From Burkholderia anthina (GTDB lineage: Bacteria > Pseudomonadota > Gammaproteobacteria > Burkholderiales > Burkholderiaceae), in the NCBI RefSeq assembly GCF_902498995.1, contig NZ_CABVLY010000020.1, positions 1-64,000 on the forward strand: a stretch of 64,000 nucleotides of DNA. Reading direction: 5' to 3'. Made by a program: the position numbers and the translations under genes. The first letter of the stretch is position 1. Each line of letters begins with the position of its first letter. The notes under the pieces are model-generated. The model was not told where the DNA came from, searched no databases, and worked only from the letters and a program-made list of their open reading frames with translations. Positions 52,553-60,747 of this stretch are shown piece by piece.

Positions 52553-52855
52553 TCACGGAATCGGGTGGTGGACGGTGACGAGCTTCGTGCCGTCGGGGAA
52601 GGTCGCCTCGACCTGGATGTCGGGGATCATCTCGGGGATGCCTTCCATCACGTCGTCGCGCGTGAGCAGCGTCGTGCCGTAGTGCATCACCTCGGCGACG
52701 GTCTTGCCGTCGCGCGCCGCTTCCATCAGTGCGGCGGTGATGAACGCGACCGCTTCCGGATAGTTGAGCTTCAGTCCGCGCGCACGGCGGCGCTCGGCCA
52801 AAAGGGCCGCCGTGAAGATCAGCAGCTTGTCCTTTTCTCGGGGAGTCAGTTTCAT
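52553..52855 (-). CDS. ureA: Urease gamma subunit
   Basis: A 100-residue structural subunit, with MKLTPREKDKLLIFTAA at the start and the LNYPEAVAFI and VEATFPDGTKLVTVHHPIP segments of the family. It is the first gene of ureABCEFG, and a sigma-54 promoter lies about 115 bases upstream. Unlike many operons, ureD does not directly abut it: 237 bases intervene. Confidence 0.97.
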   Translation of the reverse strand: MKLTPREKDKLLIFTAALLAERRRARGLKLNYPEAVAFITAALMEAARDGKTVAEVMHYGTTLLTRDDVMEGIPEMIPDIQVEATFPDGTKLVTVHHPIP

Positions 52856-52969
52856 GAAGGCAATCGTTCAGGAAAACGTAATTTTTATCGGTGCGCAGGG
52901 TTCCGGCGAATGCGCGGGTCATCGTAGCACCGCGCCGTTTTTCGTGCGTCGTGTATCCGTTATGTAAGC

Positions 52970-52985
52970 AGCAAGGTATGTGCCA
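52970..52985 (-). promoter_or_regulatory. Sigma-54 (-24/-12) promoter of ureA
   Basis: On the minus strand the sequence is TGGCAC-ATACC-TTGCT, a full match to the TGGCAC-N5-TTGCW consensus with GG-N10-GC spacing. Transcription would start near 52958, leaving a leader of about 100 bases before ureA. Confidence 0.82.
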
Positions 52986-53058
52986 TGTCGTCGGCGCGCA
53001 CGGCCATGCCCGTTGGTGGTGCGCGATGCATGAAGCGCATGCAGCGCCGGCGCCGCGC

Positions 53059-53075
53059 TGCGCCGAAATGGTGCG
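53059..53075. promoter_or_regulatory. NtrC-like enhancer site upstream of ureA
   Basis: TGCGCC-GAAAT-GGTGCG, close to the NtrC dyad TGCACC-N5-GGTGCA. It is centred about 85 bases upstream of the -24 element and lies between ureA and ureD, overlapping no gene. Confidence 0.55.
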
Positions 53076-53092
53076 CGCCGTGTATGGCGCGC

Positions 53093-53968
53093 TCAGGTTT
53101 GCCAGATTCGCAGCGGCCGTGCGTCGACGCCGTGCACGATCGGCCGCAGGTGCAGCCAGCAGTCGGTGAAGAGGCGCTGCAGCGCTTCCATCGACGTCGA
53201 CAGCGCGCGCACCAGCACGACGCCGGGCGCCACGCAGGTTGCGCCCGCGCGCAGCGTGTCGTCGAACGGCAGTTGCGCGGCGAGTGCTTCGGCGAGCGCG
53301 GCGTCGCACGTGGCGCCGGCCGCCCACAGCGTGCCGTAGGCGGGGAAGCCGGCGAGGCCCTGCAGCGCGCCGCGCAGCGGATCGCGCGCGTCGAGCAGCG
53401 CGCGCTCGGTCCACAACGGCCGGCCGTCGGCGTCGACGAGTGCCGACGTGGACGCGATGCGGCCCGCCGACCACGCTTCGCCGGCCGCCTGCCGGCCGAG
53501 TTGCGTCGCGTCCCAGCCGATCGCGCTCGCGCCCGCGCCGAGCGTCACCGTGAAGTCGAGCGCGGCATGTGCCGCGTCGAAGAACAGGTTGTTCTGCGGC
53601 AGCCAGTCGAGCTTTGCGTGCGCGCCGAGCGCGATGCCGATGCGCTGGGTCGCGTCGAGGCCGTTCGACTTGTACCACTTGGTCGCGCCGGGTGTCGTCA
53701 GCACCGCGTGCGTGCCGTCGCCGAGCGCGATGTCGACGTCGAGCCGGTCGCCGCCCGCGACGCCGCCCGGCGGATGGAGGATCACCGCGTGGCAGATCGC
53801 ATCGCCTTCCGGATACAGCGGCCGCTGCACGCGCAGCGGGCCGTCGTGCAGCCGATGCGCGAGCGTCGTGCGCGCGCCGTGCCGTTCGAAGCCGAGTTCC
53901 AGGCGGCCGTGCCACGACTTGGCGATGGCGGGGCGGGACAGCGAGGCGTGGGAGTCGGGTGCGGACAT
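53093..53968 (-). CDS. ureD: Urease accessory protein UreD (UreH)
   Basis: A 291-residue protein that forms the nickel-insertion complex with UreF and UreG. HPPGGVAGGD, TPGATKWYKS and LPQNNLFFD mark the family. It lies upstream of ureA on the same strand but is separated from it by a regulatory region, so it may be transcribed from its own promoter or by read-through from the urt genes, whose last stop is 172 bases away. Confidence 0.95.
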   Translation of the reverse strand: MSAPDSHASLSRPAIAKSWHGRLELGFERHGARTTLAHRLHDGPLRVQRPLYPEGDAICHAVILHPPGGVAGGDRLDVDIALGDGTHAVLTTPGATKWYKSNGLDATQRIGIALGAHAKLDWLPQNNLFFDAAHAALDFTVTLGAGASAIGWDATQLGRQAAGEAWSAGRIASTSALVDADGRPLWTERALLDARDPLRGALQGLAGFPAYGTLWAAGATCDAALAEALAAQLPFDDTLRAGATCVAPGVVLVRALSTSMEALQRLFTDCWLHLRPIVHGVDARPLRIWQT

Positions 53969-54031
53969 CGGCGGGAAGCGGGAGGACGGAGGAGCAGGCG
54001 CGGGCGCGGTGGACGTGGATGCAACCGCAAC

Positions 54032-54061
54032 ACTATACGATTCAGCTTTCGCGTGGCTGAA
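54032..54061 (-). promoter_or_regulatory. Candidate sigma-70-type promoter of ureD
   Basis: On the minus strand TTCAGC (54061-54056) and TATAGT (54037-54032) are separated by 18 bases. The leader to the ureD ATG would be about 57 bases. Confidence 0.35.
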
Positions 54062-54140
54062 CGCGGCGTGGACGACTGGCGGCAGCGCCGACGCTTGCCG
54101 GGCCGTTGCCGCCCGGCACCGTCGCGCGCCGTCTGCGTCG

Positions 54141-54833
54141 CTACACGGCGATCAGCTCGCGCACGCCGTTCGTCTCCATGTCCCGCGCATCGCCGCCCGC
54201 GACGATCTCGCCGCGGCTCATCACCCAGTAGCGATCCGCGATCGAGCGCGCGAAGTCGTAATACTGCTCGACGAGCAGCACGGTCATCTTCGATTCGTCG
54301 ACGAGCTGGCGCAGCGTGCGGCCGATGTCCTGGATGATCGACGGCTGGATGCCCTCGGTCGGCTCGTCGAGGATCAGCAGTTGCGGCTCGCTCATCAGCG
54401 CGCGACCGATCGCGAGCTGTTGCTGCTGACCGCCCGACAGGTCGCCGCCGCGCCGGGCGCGCATGTCCTTCAGCACCGGGAACAGGTCGTAAATGCGGTC
54501 GGGCACCTTCGACGGCGCGCGGCGGCTTGCCGCGCCGACGAGCAGGTTCTCCTCGACGGTGAGACGCGGAAAGATGTCGCGGCCCTGCGGCACGTACGCG
54601 AGCCCGGCGGCGACGCGCGCATACGGCGGCAGCGCGCCGAGCGCCGTGCCGCGCCACGACACGCTGCCGCTTTTCGCGGCGACGACGCCCATCAGGCAGC
54701 GCAGCAGCGTGCTCTTGCCGACGCCGTTGCGGCCGAGCAGCACGGTGAGCTTGCCGTCGTCGGCGGCCAGCGTCACGTTGCGCAGGATATGGCTGCCGCC
54801 GTAGTACTGGTTCAGTGCATCGATCTTCAGCAT
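54141..54833 (-). CDS. urtE: Urea ABC transporter ATPase UrtE
   Basis: A 230-residue LivF-like ATPase. It has Walker A GRNGVGKST, LSGGQQQQLAIGRAL and LLILDEPTEGIQPSI; the last is typical of UrtE. It pairs with UrtD to drive urea uptake. Its start is 4 bases after the urtD stop. It is the last gene of the urt operon and points towards ureD. Confidence 0.95.
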   Translation of the reverse strand: MLKIDALNQYYGGSHILRNVTLAADDGKLTVLLGRNGVGKSTLLRCLMGVVAAKSGSVSWRGTALGALPPYARVAAGLAYVPQGRDIFPRLTVEENLLVGAASRRAPSKVPDRIYDLFPVLKDMRARRGGDLSGGQQQQLAIGRALMSEPQLLILDEPTEGIQPSIIQDIGRTLRQLVDESKMTVLLVEQYYDFARSIADRYWVMSRGEIVAGGDARDMETNGVRELIAV

Positions 54834-54837
54834 CGCA

Positions 54838-55698
54838 TCATCGTCCGAGGTAAGACTCGATCACCGCGTCGTCGCGCTTGACCTGATCGAGCGTGCCTTG
54901 CGCGAGCACCGCGCCTTCGGCCATCACCGTCACGCGGCCCGTGTCGCCCGCGAGCGCCGCGACGAAGTCCATGTCGTGCTCGACGACCATCATCGAGCAG
55001 GTGCCGCGCAGCGTGTTCAGCAGCGCGGCGAGTTCCATCGTCTCGTGGTCGGTCATCCCGGCGGCCGGTTCGTCGAGCAGCAGGAGCGCCGGGCGCTGCA
55101 TCAGCAGCATGCCGATCTCGAGCCGCTGCTTCTGCCCGTGCGACAGCTCGCCGGCCGCGCGATACGCGTCGCTTTCGAGGCCGATCAGCGCGAGCGTCTC
55201 CTCGATCTTCGCCTGCGCATCGCGGTCGAGCCGCGCGCGCAACGACGCGAGCCAGCCCTTGTCGGTCTGCATCGCCAGTTCGAGGTTTTCCCACACCGGA
55301 TGCTGTTCGAACACGGTCGGCTTCTGGAACTTGCGGCCGATCCCCGCCCGCGCGATTTCCGGCTCGTTCATCCGCGCGAGGTCGAGCGTCTGGCCGAGAA
55401 ATACCTTGCCCGCGTCGGGACGCGTTTTGCCGGTGATCACGTCCATCATCGTCGTCTTGCCCGCGCCGTTCGGGCCGATCACGCAGCGCAGCTCGCCCGC
55501 GTCGATCTCGAGCGACAGCTTCTTCAGCGCGCGAAAGCCGTCGAAGCTCACTTCGATGTCCTCAAGATAGAGGATCGTGCCGTGCGACGTGTCGATGCCG
55601 GGCGGCACGACGCGGCCCATCGACGCGGTGCCGCTGACGGTCAGCCCGTCGTCGTCGGGCGGTGGTGGCGTGAACTGGTAGAGCGCCGTGCCGTTCAT
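54838..55698 (-). CDS. urtD: Urea ABC transporter ATPase UrtD
   Basis: A 286-residue LivG-like ATPase with GPNGAGKTTMMDVITGKTRPD (Walker A region), LSHGQKQRLEIGM and LLLLDEPAAGMTDHE. The first 45 residues (proline-rich, MNGTALYQFTP) precede the ATPase domain and look disordered; a later start would remove them. The ATG at 55698 overlaps the urtC stop by 4 bases, which favours the long form. Confidence 0.94.
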   Translation of the reverse strand: MNGTALYQFTPPPPDDDGLTVSGTASMGRVVPPGIDTSHGTILYLEDIEVSFDGFRALKKLSLEIDAGELRCVIGPNGAGKTTMMDVITGKTRPDAGKVFLGQTLDLARMNEPEIARAGIGRKFQKPTVFEQHPVWENLELAMQTDKGWLASLRARLDRDAQAKIEETLALIGLESDAYRAAGELSHGQKQRLEIGMLLMQRPALLLLDEPAAGMTDHETMELAALLNTLRGTCSMMVVEHDMDFVAALAGDTGRVTVMAEGAVLAQGTLDQVKRDDAVIESYLGR

Positions 55699-56891
55699 CC
55701 GCGTTTCCCCTTTGCGAGTAGCGTGTCGACGAGGCCCATGATGCCGCGCGGCAGCAGGAGCGGCACCAGCACGAAGATCAGGCCGAGAAAGAACAGCCAG
55801 TATTCGGCGAAGTACGCGGTGAAGAAGCTCTTCGCGCCGTTCACCGCGAACGCGCCGACGATCGGCCCGATCAGCGTGCCGCGCCCGCCCACCGCGACCC
55901 AGATCGCCATTTCGATCGAGTTGCCGGGCGACATCTCGCCGGGATTGATGATGCCGACCTGCGGCACGTACAGCGCGCCCGCGATCCCGCACAGCACGGC
56001 CGACAGCGTCCACACGAACAGCTTGTACGCGAGCGGGCTGTAGCCGAGGAACATCAGCCGCGTCTCGCCGTCGCGCACCGCGGTGACCACGCGCCCGAGC
56101 TTGCTGGCGACGATCGCGCGCGCGACGAGGAACGCGAGCACGAGCGTCGCGAAGGTCAGCAGCAACAGCACCGTGCGCGTGCCGGGCGACGTGATCGGAA
56201 ACCCGGCGATGCGCTTGAAGTCGGTGAAGCCGTTGTTGCCGCCGAAGCCCGTTTCGTTGCGAAAGAACAGCAGCATCGCGGCGAACGTCAGCGCCTGCGT
56301 GATGATCGACAGGTATACGCCCTTCACGCGCGAGCGGAACGTGAAGAAGCCGAACACCCACGCGAGCACGGCCGGCACGAGCACGACCAGCGCGAGCGCC
56401 CAGGCGAGATGCTGCGTGCCGCTCCAGTACCACGGCAACTGGTGCCAGTCGAGGAACACCATGAAGTCGGGCAGGTCGCTGCCGTACTTGCCGTCGCGGC
56501 CGATCTCGCGCATCAGGTACATGCCGATCGCATAGCCGCCGAGCGCGAAGAACAGCCCGTGGCCGAGGCTCAGGATCCCGCAGTAGCCCCACACGAGATC
56601 GAGCGCGAGCGCGGCGATCGCGTAGCACATCAGCTTGCCGGCGAGCGTCATCGCGTACGCGGACAGATGGAACGCGCTCGACTCCGGTGCGACCAGCGCG
56701 GCGAGCGGCACGCCGATGCCGATCGCGACGCACAGCGCGACGAGCGCGAGCCATGCGCGGCGCGACAGCAGTGCGGGGCGGGGCGGCAGGCCGAGCGCGA
56801 AGCGTTCGCCCGCGCGCGCGGCGGCCGCGGCAGGCTTCGGCGCGTCGGCAACCGGGTTCGACAACGAATCGGTGATTGAAGGTGAAGTCAT
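55695..56891 (-). CDS. urtC: Urea ABC transporter permease UrtC
   Basis: A 398-residue LivM-like permease with about nine membrane segments. LDLVWGYCGILSLGHGLFFALGGYAIGMYLM is the signature of UrtC. With UrtB it forms the membrane channel. The N-terminal 45 residues are polar and Ala/Pro-rich. It starts 6 bases after the urtB stop. Confidence 0.95.
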   Translation of the reverse strand: MTSPSITDSLSNPVADAPKPAAAAARAGERFALGLPPRPALLSRRAWLALVALCVAIGIGVPLAALVAPESSAFHLSAYAMTLAGKLMCYAIAALALDLVWGYCGILSLGHGLFFALGGYAIGMYLMREIGRDGKYGSDLPDFMVFLDWHQLPWYWSGTQHLAWALALVVLVPAVLAWVFGFFTFRSRVKGVYLSIITQALTFAAMLLFFRNETGFGGNNGFTDFKRIAGFPITSPGTRTVLLLLTFATLVLAFLVARAIVASKLGRVVTAVRDGETRLMFLGYSPLAYKLFVWTLSAVLCGIAGALYVPQVGIINPGEMSPGNSIEMAIWVAVGGRGTLIGPIVGAFAVNGAKSFFTAYFAEYWLFFLGLIFVLVPLLLPRGIMGLVDTLLAKGKRG

Positions 56892-56897
56892 GTCAGG

Positions 56898-58517
56898 TCA
56901 GGCCTCCGCGCTGCGTCCCTTCGGGGCGAACATGCCCTGCGGACGTTTCTGGATGAACAGCACGATCATCACGAGCACCGCGATCTTCGCGAGCACCGCG
57001 CCCCAGAACGGCTCGATCGCCTTGCTGACGAGGCCGAGCCCGAAGCCGCCGAGCACGGTGCCGGCGATCTGGCCGACGCCGCCGAGCACGACCGCCATGA
57101 ACGAATCGATGATGTAGTTCTGCCCGAGGTCGGGCCCCACGTTGCCGATCTGCGACAGCGCGCAGCCGCCGAGGCCCGCGATGCCCGCGCCGAACGCGAA
57201 CGCATACGCATCGACGCGCGCCGTCTTCACGCCGACGCACGCCGCCATCCGGCGGTTCTGCGTGACCGCGCGCACGAACAGGCCGAGCCGCGTCTTCGTC
57301 AGCACGGCCCACGCGACGAAGACCACCGCGAGCGCGAACGCGAGGATGGCGAGCCGGTTGTACGGCAGGATCAGGTTCTGCATCACGGTCACGCCGCCGC
57401 TCATCCACGACGGGTTCACGACCTGCACGTTCTGCGCGCCGAACAGCATGCGGGTCGCCTGGATCAGGATCAGGCTCACGCCGAAGGTCGCGAGCAGCGT
57501 TTCGAGCGGGCGACCGTACAGGTGCCGCAGCACGAGCCGTTCGAGCACGATGCCGACCAGTGCGGCCGCCGCGAACGACGCGGGCACCGCGACGAGCGGA
57601 TACCAGTCGAACGCGGCCGGCGCATAGCGCTGGATCAGCGTCTGCACGACATAGGTTGCGTACGCACCGATCATCAGGAATTCGCCGTGCGCCATGTTGA
57701 TCACGCCGATCAGCCCGTACGTGATCGCAAGGCCGAGCGCCGCGAGCAGCAGCACGCTGCCGAGCGACAAACCGGCGAACACGGTGCCCGCGATCTCGCC
57801 GCGGCGCTGCAGCGTGTGCAATGCATCGAGCCCTTGCTGCGCGGCGTTGCGCACCTGCGCGTCGGGCTCCGCGTAGCTGCCGTCGGCGTTCTTCGCGACG
57901 AGCGGGCGCAACTGCTCGATCATGTCGAGATCGTGGCGCGCGGCCACCACCTGCACGGCTTCGAGGCGCTTCGCCGGATCGGCGTCGTGCAGCGCGGCGA
58001 TCGCCCACAGTGCGTCGAGGCGGCGCTTCAGCGCGGGATCGGTTTCCCTGGCGCGTGCGCGGTCGATCATCGGCTTGAGCGCCGGGTCGGGCGACTTCAG
58101 CAGCGCGTCGATCGCGTCGCGACGCGCGGCGACATCGGGCGACGCGAGCGCGAGACCCGACAGCGCGCCGGCGATCTTCGTGCGCAGCAGGTTGTTCAGC
58201 ATCACCGGCTGCGCGTCGCCGGCCGGCGTCGCGGCCTGCGTGAGCGCATCGTGCGCGGTGTCGCCGGTCTGGATCAGCAGGTGGCCGTCGCCGGTCGCGA
58301 GCGCATCGCCGGTCGACAGCGCATTGAGCAGCGCGACGGCGCGCGGATCGGCATCGGTCGCGAGCCGATCGACTGCGGCCGCTTTCGCGTCGAAGTCGTC
58401 GCCGGCGAGTGCGGCGGTATCGGCGGCCGTCAGCGCGAATGCGGCGCGCGGCAGCATGCCCGCCAGCGCGGCACAGGCGACGACCGCGACGGCGGCGCGG
58501 CGAAAGCGTGTAGGCAT
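56898..58517 (-). CDS. urtB: Urea ABC transporter permease UrtB
   Basis: A 539-residue protein. A signal peptide (MPTRFRRAAVAVVACAALAG, Ala-rich to AFA) leads a periplasmic region of about 220 residues containing helical repeats, followed by a LivH-like permease with 8 or so helices (INMAHGEFLMIGAY). This two-part plan is usual for UrtB. The ATG at 58517 has AGGA 8 bases upstream; an in-frame ATG at 58553 lacks any ribosome binding site. Confidence 0.93.
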   Translation of the reverse strand: MPTRFRRAAVAVVACAALAGMLPRAAFALTAADTAALAGDDFDAKAAAVDRLATDADPRAVALLNALSTGDALATGDGHLLIQTGDTAHDALTQAATPAGDAQPVMLNNLLRTKIAGALSGLALASPDVAARRDAIDALLKSPDPALKPMIDRARARETDPALKRRLDALWAIAALHDADPAKRLEAVQVVAARHDLDMIEQLRPLVAKNADGSYAEPDAQVRNAAQQGLDALHTLQRRGEIAGTVFAGLSLGSVLLLAALGLAITYGLIGVINMAHGEFLMIGAYATYVVQTLIQRYAPAAFDWYPLVAVPASFAAAALVGIVLERLVLRHLYGRPLETLLATFGVSLILIQATRMLFGAQNVQVVNPSWMSGGVTVMQNLILPYNRLAILAFALAVVFVAWAVLTKTRLGLFVRAVTQNRRMAACVGVKTARVDAYAFAFGAGIAGLGGCALSQIGNVGPDLGQNYIIDSFMAVVLGGVGQIAGTVLGGFGLGLVSKAIEPFWGAVLAKIAVLVMIVLFIQKRPQGMFAPKGRSAEA

Positions 58518-58661
58518 CGGGAGATCCTGTCGGGCGTAGGAAAGCGAATTCATGTGGCAGTGCGTGCGCGAGCGCGGTTCGTTACCGTGAGTGCCGGCGG
58601 TCGCGCACGTATGTGCAAGCGAAACGCCGCACCGAAGTGCAGCGCTTCGCTTCGCATCGCA

Positions 58662-59969
58662 TCAGGCCAGCGCGGCGCGCTGCCGGCGCAGGAACGCCGG
58701 AATCGAGCTGACGATGTCCGGCTTGCCCTGGTTGCCCGCGATGAACGGGCTCCACGGCTGCGCGCGGACCACGGTCTTCGTCTTCCACACGACGTTGAAC
58801 TGTCCGTCGCCGCGGATCTCGCCGATCATCACCGGCTTGTGCAGGTGATGGTTGCCGTCCATCGCGAGCGTGAAGCCCGACGGCGCGGCGACCGTCTGGC
58901 CGATCATCGCGACGCGCACCTTGTCGACATCAGTGCTCTTCGCCTTCTCGACGGCCTGCTTCCACATGTGGATGCCCACATAGGTCGCCTCCATCGGATC
59001 GTTGGTCACGCGCTTCGCGCCGCCCGGCAGGTTGTTCGTCTTCACCCACGCGGCGAACTGGTCCTTGAACTTCGTGTTGGTCGGGTTCTTCACCGACATG
59101 AAGTAGTTCCACGCGGCGAGATGGCCGACGAGCGGCTTCGTGTCGATCCCGCGCAGTTCCTCCTCGCCGACCGAGAACGCGACCACCGGCACGTCGGTCG
59201 CCTTGATCCCCTGGTTGCCGAGCTCCTTGTAGAACGGCACGTTCGAATCGCCGTTGATCGTCGACACCACGGTCGTCTTGCCGCCCTGCGCGAAGTTCTT
59301 GATGTTCGCGACGATGGTCTGGTAATCGCTGTGGCCGAACGGCGTGTAGACCTCCTGAATGTCGGCGTCCTTCACGCCCTTCGATTTCAGGAACGCGCGC
59401 AGGATCTTGTTGGTCGTGCGCGGATATACGTAATCGGTGCCGAGCAGGAAGAAGCGCTTCGCGCCGCCGCCTTCCGCGCTCATCAGGTATTCGACGGCCG
59501 GGATCGCCTGCTGGTTCGGCGCGGCGCCCGTGTAGAACACGTTGCGCGACATTTCCTCGCCTTCGTACTGCACCGGGTAGTAGAGCAGGCCGTTCAGCTC
59601 CTCGAACACCGGCAACACCGACTTGCGCGACACCGACGTCCAGCAGCCGAACACGCACGCGACCTTGTCCTGCGTGAGCAACTGGCGCGCCTTCTCCGCG
59701 AACAGCGGCCAGTTCGACGCGGGATCGACGACCACCGGCTCGAGCTTGCGGCCCATCACGCCGCCGTTCTTGTTGATGTCGGCGATCGTCATCAGCGCCG
59801 TGTCCTTCAACGACGTTTCGGAGATCGCCATCGTGCCCGACAGCGAATGCAGGATGCCGACCTTGATCGGGCCCGTGCCCGCATCGGCCGCGTGCGCGAA
59901 CGGGCTCTTGCCCGCCAGCGCGAGCGCACCGGCCATCGAACCGAACTTCAACAGACTGCGACGTTTCAT
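58662..59969 (-). CDS. urtA: Urea-binding periplasmic protein UrtA
   Basis: A 435-residue substrate-binding protein. It begins MKRRSLLKFGSMAGALALAG, a twin-arginine-like signal peptide ending near AHAAD. VGILHSLSGTMAISE, VFGCWTSVSRKSVLPV, GLLYYPVQYEGEE and FLLGTDYVYPRTTN mark it as the urea/amide type within the Liv family. ATG at 59969 is supported by AGGGGA upstream; the longer frame has no such site. A sigma-54 promoter lies about 60 bases upstream. Confidence 0.95.
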   Translation of the reverse strand: MKRRSLLKFGSMAGALALAGKSPFAHAADAGTGPIKVGILHSLSGTMAISETSLKDTALMTIADINKNGGVMGRKLEPVVVDPASNWPLFAEKARQLLTQDKVACVFGCWTSVSRKSVLPVFEELNGLLYYPVQYEGEEMSRNVFYTGAAPNQQAIPAVEYLMSAEGGGAKRFFLLGTDYVYPRTTNKILRAFLKSKGVKDADIQEVYTPFGHSDYQTIVANIKNFAQGGKTTVVSTINGDSNVPFYKELGNQGIKATDVPVVAFSVGEEELRGIDTKPLVGHLAAWNYFMSVKNPTNTKFKDQFAAWVKTNNLPGGAKRVTNDPMEATYVGIHMWKQAVEKAKSTDVDKVRVAMIGQTVAAPSGFTLAMDGNHHLHKPVMIGEIRGDGQFNVVWKTKTVVRAQPWSPFIAGNQGKPDIVSSIPAFLRRQRAALA

Positions 59970-60028
59970 CGGGTTCCCCTTGACGTGTTGGATTGGCGTG
60001 CGCCGCGACGGCGCCTGCATCGGGGTAA

Positions 60029-60044
60029 CGCAAGGCATGTGCCA
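60029..60044 (-). promoter_or_regulatory. Sigma-54 (-24/-12) promoter of the urt operon
   Basis: On the minus strand TGGCAC-ATGCC-TTGCG, identical to the ureA element in 14 of 16 bases and keeping GG-N10-GC. Transcription would start near 60017, about 48 bases before urtA. The 443-base gap from urtA to the rhodanese gene (59970-60412) holds this promoter, NtrC-like sites, a G-rich run and a terminator, and no gene. Confidence 0.78.
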
Positions 60045-60148
60045 GTCGCGCGGATGCACGCCGGGCGTGCCTGTGCGGGGAGGGCGCGGGGCGTCGGCGC
60101 GGTGCGCATGACGCGTCGTGCAGCATGCGCGACCCGTTGCGGTGCGTG

Positions 60149-60165
60149 CGGGCGCAAATGGTGCA
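60149..60165. promoter_or_regulatory. NtrC-like site upstream of urtA
   Basis: A 17-base element with a perfect right half AAATGGTGCA and a degenerate left half (GGGCGC). A second weak candidate with CGACCC and GGTGCG lies at 60130-60146. Both are 90-120 bases upstream of the sigma-54 element. Confidence 0.42.
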
Positions 60166-60271
60166 CGGCGTGCGTTCGTGTTCGAGCGCGGGCATCGCCG
60201 GCTGAACGGCGTGCACGATGTGGCGGCTGTCGCGGGCAGCGGGACCGCGCGACATCGTCATCGCATGCTAC

Positions 60272-60300
60272 GGGGGCGGGGGGCGGGGAGTGGGGCAGGG
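60272..60300 (+). other. G-rich run with quadruplex potential
   Basis: Five runs of three to six G (GGGGG, GGGGGG, GGGG, GGGG, GGG) separated by one to three bases on the plus strand, between the urt control region and the rhodanese terminator. Confidence 0.55.
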
Positions 60301-60302
60301 CG

Positions 60303-60334
60303 AAAACAGAAACGGGCGCGCCATGCGCGCCCGT
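60303..60334 (-). terminator. Terminator of the pcm-rhodanese transcript
   Basis: Stem ACGGGCGCGC/GCGCGCCCGT (60312-60334) around a 3-base loop. On the minus strand it is followed by TTTCTGTTTT. It lies about 80 bases after the rhodanese stop. Confidence 0.75.
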
Positions 60335-60412
60335 TCGGCGGATCGGTGCGGCCGGCGGCAGCGTGCCGGTCGACGTGGCGGCGCGCGATGCGCCGCCGGG
60401 AAGGTCAGGCGC

Positions 60413-60736
60413 TCAGTAGCGCGGCACCGACGGATCGACGTTGCGCGACCACGCGTCGATCCCGCCTTGCAGGTTGTACAGCTTCGTGAAACCGCGCGAT
60501 TCGAGGAACATCGCGACTTGCGCGCTGCGCATCCCGTGATGGCACACGCAGACGATTTCCGCTTCGTCGTCGAGCTCCTCGCTGCGCGCGGGGATCTGCT
60601 GCATCGGGATCGACATGCTGCCGGCGATCTGCGCGGTCGAGATTTCCCACGGCTCGCGCACGTCGAGCACGATCGGCGCGGGACGTGCCGAATCGCGAAG
60701 CCATTCCGCGAGCATCGCGGGCGTCAGGATCTGCAT
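60413..60736 (-). CDS. Single-domain rhodanese (sulfurtransferase)
   Basis: A 107-residue rhodanese-fold protein. The active-site loop C65-H-H-G-M-R-S holds the catalytic Cys, and VLDVREPWE and YNLQGGIDAWS are family marks. It is GlpE-like in size. The physiological sulfur donor and acceptor are unknown. It is 11 bases downstream of the Pcm-family gene, probably in one operon, and a terminator follows. Confidence 0.93.
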   Translation of the reverse strand: MQILTPAMLAEWLRDSARPAPIVLDVREPWEISTAQIAGSMSIPMQQIPARSEELDDEAEIVCVCHHGMRSAQVAMFLESRGFTKLYNLQGGIDAWSRNVDPSVPRY

Positions 60737-60747
60737 GGGGCCGCCGC

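Noticed and set aside
57522..60419. A 965-codon open frame on the plus strand
   Set aside because: It lies antisense to urtB, urtA and most of the rhodanese gene. Its Arg/Ala-rich product shows no motif; such frames are common opposite high-G+C genes.
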